DNA from: CAYJOG01 sp964371695 [NCBI: uncultured bacterium] | Lineage (GTDB): Bacteria > CAYJOG01 | Direction: 5' to 3' | DNA: 15,860 nt | Assembly (NCBI GenBank): GCA_964371695.1 | Contig: CAYJOG010000016.1 | Span: 1 to 15,860, forward strand | Shown: positions 15,201-15,860 of the stretch, one piece after another | Numbering within the stretch: position 1 is the first letter of the stretch | Layout of the letters: every line of letters begins with the position of its first letter | Position numbers and translations under genes: made by a program | Notes under the pieces: model-generated | Told to the model about the DNA's origin: nothing | Database searches by the model: none | What the model saw: only the letters and a program-made list of their open reading frames with translations

Positions 15201-15860
15201 CATCCACCGTGAAGGTGCTAACCAATACGGTGGGGATTCCCGTGGTGTTTTGCAGCGTCACCTGCAACGTGTGCAGGCCGTCTGCCAGTGCGGTGACCAA
15301 TGACCCCATGGCGTCACCCGCCCCAACGGTCAGGTTGCCGGTTACGTTCGCGCCATCCACCGTCACCTGCAACGACCCCGTGTTGACGCCGCTTTGGGGA
15401 TCGGAATAGGTCACGCTCACCAGCGGCGTGGCGTCGTTCACCAGTTGTCCCGCCGTGGGGACGGTCACCGCCACCGAAGGACCGCTCATATCCAGGCCGG
15501 TGCTGGCGTAGACGATGCGCTTCTCCTCGCTCTCCGCGATATAAAGGTCTCCCGTCACGGGATGAATGGCCAACCCCTGAGGCTCGTTCAACTCGTTATG
15601 GCTCAAAAGAATTTCCGGTCCCAGGCCATTGGGAAACTTCCATAGAATTTTGGAGCCAATACCCAGATACAAGTTGCCCGCCTGGTCGCTGACCAAGGCC
15701 TTGGGATTATTTTGCATCCCGATGTCCTCGATCAACACGGCCACCACGCCACCCCCCGGCTGAGGATCAAGCCGGTACAGATGCATGTCGGGGCCTTCCA
15801 GCGTCACCGTAAAAATGCGGCCATTGGGGTCCTTGGTCAGCCCCCAGGTGTGTCCATGTG
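9286..15860 (-). CDS. Gene A: giant multi-Ig-domain protein with NHL-like and TolB-like propeller ends (5'-partial)
   Basis: The frame is open to the right edge. Codons upstream of a GTG at 15807 read HTWGLTKDPNGRIFT, continuous with the protein, so that GTG is internal and the true start lies outside. At least 2190 codons are present. Order: NHL-like propeller strands (about residues 1-125; GNLYLGIGSKILWK, GDLYIAESEEKRIV), about 14 bacterial Ig-like domains (to about 1430) with a poly-Pro linker near the end, an unassigned region, a lectin-like beta region with a CxxC, another unassigned stretch, and a C-terminal TolB/WD40-like propeller with repeats such as YPTYSVDGQWLYFLSD. No catalytic motif is visible. 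Such proteins are usually exported and act in adhesion or binding; this is inferred from architecture only. It ends GGGP-TGA, and its last codons contain the ribosome binding site of gene B, implying translational coupling. The family is known; the specific function is not. Confidence 0.93.
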   Translation of the reverse strand, partial: HGHTWGLTKDPNGRIFTVTLEGPDMHLYRLDPQPGGGVVAVLIEDIGMQNNPKALVSDQAGNLYLGIGSKILWKFPNGLGPEILLSHNELNEPQGLAIHPVTGDLYIAESEEKRIVYASTGLDMSGPSVAVTVPTAGQLVNDATPLVSVTYSDPQSGVNTGSLQVTVDGANVTGNLTVGAGDAMGSLVTALADGLHTLQVTLQNTTGIPTVLVSTFTVDATAPALTVTAPATDIGVTSTPLAVSGTLVDGGSGTQSVTVNGQALALAGGGFSDNVNLTSGVNVLSFVGTDVAGNSATVQRTVTYTPPDLTPPVATLSAPGPGQLFGSGTVAVTGAVTDNVAVDGGSVQLKLDGVAVSAVVALPSVTYTANGLGEGAHQLTLDGADTSANAAAQASVNFTVDLTAPVLAVTSPLNGTVTNQNPFTVTGTATDNFTPATVQINGVNAPVSAGSFSLPVTLAEGPNTLTVIATDGVGHTSTQVLQVTLDTAAPSLTVTQPLQGLVVTQGQAIVVAGATEVGANVTVNGVAATNNNGSYQAPSVAAALGVNTFTVTAVDAAGNTTTMVVTATGQQSVPPDTTGPVVSLAQPAADGAVATANVTFQGTVTDDLSGVAQLLVNGSSVTLQGQSFQFSQAMSPGVNTVTLQAVDGSGNAGSPVVRTLTYTPPVVDATPPQITLTQPPADTTVTTASLLFEGTVTDGGTGVALLTLNGVTVTLQGGAFSFMQALNPGPNVLTFQATDNSGNAATLVRQIQYTPIVGDTAPPQVLVQSPQEGIWLNTQPVSLEVVFTDDQQVNVNTINISLDGSSITGQLPAAAGSATQQVVQGMLPNRGDGAHFLTITVQDGAGKTSSATRGFNLDTQPPVLTLISHPQDIVVSQASVTLLGTVADGASGVSQVMVNGAVAAIGPTGFNFSMTLAPGQNVFSIQARDNAGNFSAPVVRILTYSPPDPNAPQIQLFSPTPGQMVTQMPFGVSAGITDNEDIDRTSVVILLDGASVTLLQWSSPVGVPVTVNTMLEAKAEGGHFLSVEARDINGNAAPTASAYFVVDTQPPTLNLMQPQGDITVSSAEFMVSGQAVDEGSGVVSVMVNGRPLTLTNGQFQGLVFLSPGPNALTFQATDGSGKSVSVVRMITLSTQGPPPPPQQDHAPPVITVTFPTNSPFETTEQMVTVTGTIQDDSGLVATASMGNTPLVLDAGGNFSVPATLQGGGNVLVLTAMDGAGNVVTTTLVVTRTDAPDTTPPFIQIIQPARDPAYVNMPSVLVEGVTEPGASLNMDNTPVLVLPDGRFQVPVSLQEGVNSFLFSVTDQAGNVGDPRLLEILLDTLPPAVSWLNPTAQGNYSPASSLRFRVEEPQGNMGSGVDQTRLSLSVDGVQVSILTGSSGEFLANTPSPLDPNTPHTFVLTVADRAGNLAVNTLVTNQGPPPPPPPSSQAQLVKDSNPSAQAVQVGDLLRIRARAEAGIADLKALLLNPSHQGGSGPSPEAVLSQLISLAEQPPGSGNYEGIAPLVTDQDAGGQTAAQVLAAIRPFTGGVRGISVAAGYVNPGHLVFNPDPDYPNPLVDEFDSLRVREQVGQDGLWRIVVQDSVANPVAQNGVLVFPLGHGGNANYSRVETVFGDYQPPQGEIIRVEGELMIPAQLTHHGGVGLWLGKPASGCLTCQGLGIEMVQDPNGPCRLRVLVSLGGVNKTMELPGLAFANGTSAVVKVEFDPQQGIARFYSEEGTGFALRHTEAGLPTVAESAYAVQLSANLDQVADTVQILQVDKLTTNLSRPPGNYLMSLTPLAMDGVAYDSLVLFDIQRPGLGFAGTNLDDVFPVTEDNTRVRATQAAPVNAALLTMVVPNGPTFHMTLFTQVDEPTLRGILGPLTLEAFVPDVLTPPASADTGFGWNEAALTGVSVDPIPAFLQDTSAMVFTNTLNIGEEPGPALEDLFLTRMVQGSFQVVRWTPQGGQQPVSTNPGSHMLPSVSPQNFLIYSGVSDQGEGELWVQQLGQGPPGPGQKIGLSGLTPGYTSVAPDQPLAVFDATDEQGKSGIYLIDGPTSDPPRVSGTHERASLPSLGLGGRLAYVVRTESGFEIVTGLVTGGVFTPQSTVSTPDARVNTYPTYSVDGQWLYFLSDAQGELALYRQPAQGPVAAERLPVNPGQGQSRLVRLERQREHLLLVADVGAERRYFLLDDQTAPPQEIILAQGGGP
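9296..9300 (-). promoter_or_regulatory. Shine-Dalgarno for gene B inside the end of gene A
   Basis: GGAGG (coding strand) encodes part of the final Gly codons of gene A and lies nine bases before ATG 9286, or six before GTG 9289. It favours translation of B by re-initiating or newly loaded ribosomes and supports co-transcription of A and B. Confidence 0.7.
9300..10100 (-). other. TolB/WD40-like propeller at the C-terminus of gene A
   Basis: Residues from about PALEDLF to the end show propeller blades: HMLPSVSPQNFLIYSG, QPLAVFDATDEQGKSGIYLID, GGRLAYVVRTESGFEIV and YPTYSVDGQWLYFLSD followed by LYRQPA. The pattern of (Pro)-x-Ser-x-Asp-Gly-x-x-hydrophobic-Tyr-Phe resembles TolB/PD40 repeats. Four or five blades can be seen, and diverged ones may lie just upstream. 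A propeller at each end of a long Ig stalk is consistent with a two-headed binding protein. Confidence 0.6.
10560..10995 (-). other. Lectin-like (concanavalin/LamG type) beta region of gene A
   Basis: Roughly 145 residues with the rhythm of a jelly-roll: EGELMIPAQ, GVGLWLGK, LRVLVSLGG, VVKVEFDPQQGIARFYSEEG and AVQLSANLDQVADTVQI. It carries three cysteines (GCLTCQG and GPCRL), the only ones I found in the visible part of gene A. Concanavalin-like domains of this style bind glycans or act as structural modules. The fold call is an inference from strand pattern alone. Confidence 0.45.
11000..11570 (-). other. Unassigned region of gene A between the Ig array and the lectin-like segment
   Basis: About 190 residues that I do not recognise. 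The stretch begins with a beta-rich segment (VGDLLRIRARAEAGIADLKA), passes through a Gly/Ser/Pro-rich part and an Ala-rich helix-like part (AAQVLAAIRPF), and then a segment around VREQVGQDGLWRIVVQD that again looks Ig-like. A diverged Ig or fibronectin-like fold is possible. Confidence 0.4.
11571..11606 (-). other. Poly-proline linker ending the Ig array of gene A
   Basis: A run of seven prolines followed by SSQ separates Ig unit 14 from the unassigned region beginning AQLVKDSNPSAQ. It marks the domain boundary between the stalk and the C-terminal half of the protein. Confidence 0.8.
11600..15485 (-). repeat. Array of about 14 bacterial Ig-like domains in gene A
   Basis: I count about 14 consecutive units of 85-99 residues. 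Each starts with a strand like VLTVTQP, has a central GTVTD or similar turn and a VNG or LDG turn, then PGxNxxTxxATDxAGN, and ends in a proline junction (DTTPP, DTQPP, YTPP). These are hallmarks of the bacterial Ig-like families common in large surface adhesins. Two subtypes can be told apart: a long one (93-99 residues, LDG turn, ending VDTQPP-like) at units 1, 3, 8, 10 and probably 14, and a short one elsewhere (VNG turn, often ending YTPP). Units 6 and 7 look most alike. Acidic DxDNxxN-type calcium loops are not obvious. The array probably acts as a stalk. Confidence 0.88.
12436..12457 (-). other. Poly-proline linker after Ig unit 11 of gene A
   Basis: The coding strand reads QGPPPPPQQDHAPP between Ig units 11 and 12. 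It interrupts an otherwise compact array in which units follow one another with two- to five-residue junctions, so it may be a rigid spacer or a fusion joint. Confidence 0.75.
15486..15860 (-). other. NHL-like propeller segment of gene A
   Basis: The first roughly 125 visible residues contain repeated units of the form Pro-x-Gly/Ala-Leu-(x)-Asp/His-(x)-Gly-Asn/Asp-Leu-Tyr-(x), as in NPKALVSDQAGNLYLG and EPQGLAIHPVTGDLYIAE. This is the consensus of NHL/SMP-30-type beta-propeller blades. Only two or three blades are visible, so most of the propeller must lie upstream of the window. NHL domains bind proteins, sugars or nucleic acids, and the ligand cannot be read here. Confidence 0.7.

Noticed and set aside
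11600-15485. Tandem DNA repeats or CRISPR-like array
   Set aside because: The periodicity of about 255-300 bases comes from diverged protein domains; there are no identical short repeats with unique spacers.
15805-15807. GTG as the start of gene A
   Set aside because: The same frame is open for the 17 codons up to the window edge and reads as a natural continuation of the propeller, with no signal peptide after the GTG.

Overview
The window is coding almost end to end on the minus strand. It holds three very tightly packed genes, read from high to low coordinate: gene A (window edge to 9286), gene B (9286-7475) and gene C (7473 to window edge). A and B share one base (stop TGA 9288-9286, start ATG 9286-9284). 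B and C are one base apart (stop TGA 7477-7475, start ATG 7473-7471). I see no promoter, terminator, tRNA, rRNA, CRISPR array or mobile element, so this looks like the middle of one long transcription unit. Both outer genes run off the window: A lacks its 5' end and C lacks its 3' end.

Gene A (at least 2190 codons) encodes a giant, probably secreted or surface protein. It has an NHL-like propeller end, about 14 bacterial Ig-like domains, a lectin-like middle region and a C-terminal TolB-like propeller. Gene B (603 aa) has a clear Sec signal peptide, a propeller-like body with several cysteines and one Ig-like domain. Gene C (at least 2491 codons, unbroken by line-by-line translation) has a Sec signal, a roughly 700-residue propeller-like region, two tandem inhibitor-like propeptides and a complete subtilisin-type S8 protease domain (Asp979, His1012, Asn1105, Ser1167). 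It continues with a long AT-richer block of unknown function, a FlgD-like Ig segment, a poly-proline hinge and RHS/YD repeats that continue past the left edge.

The likely reading is an operon for large exported proteins built from adhesion and propeller modules, with a protease-armed RHS protein as the last visible gene. RHS shells often carry a variable C-terminal toxin, which here would lie beyond position 1. A self-processing secreted toxin or a surface/predation factor is a reasonable hypothesis, but nothing in the window shows a toxin, immunity protein or dedicated secretion gene.

The organism is a bacterium with a fairly GC-rich genome (hand-counted 60-base blocks reach 65-70% G+C in A and in the protease of C). 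Multi-thousand-residue Ig/NHL/TolB/RHS proteins suggest a large-genome Gram-negative, such as a deltaproteobacterial/myxobacterial-type or candidate-phylum lineage. The taxonomic guess is weak. Two blocks (about 2100-3700 and 7880-9250) are clearly AT-richer than their surroundings.
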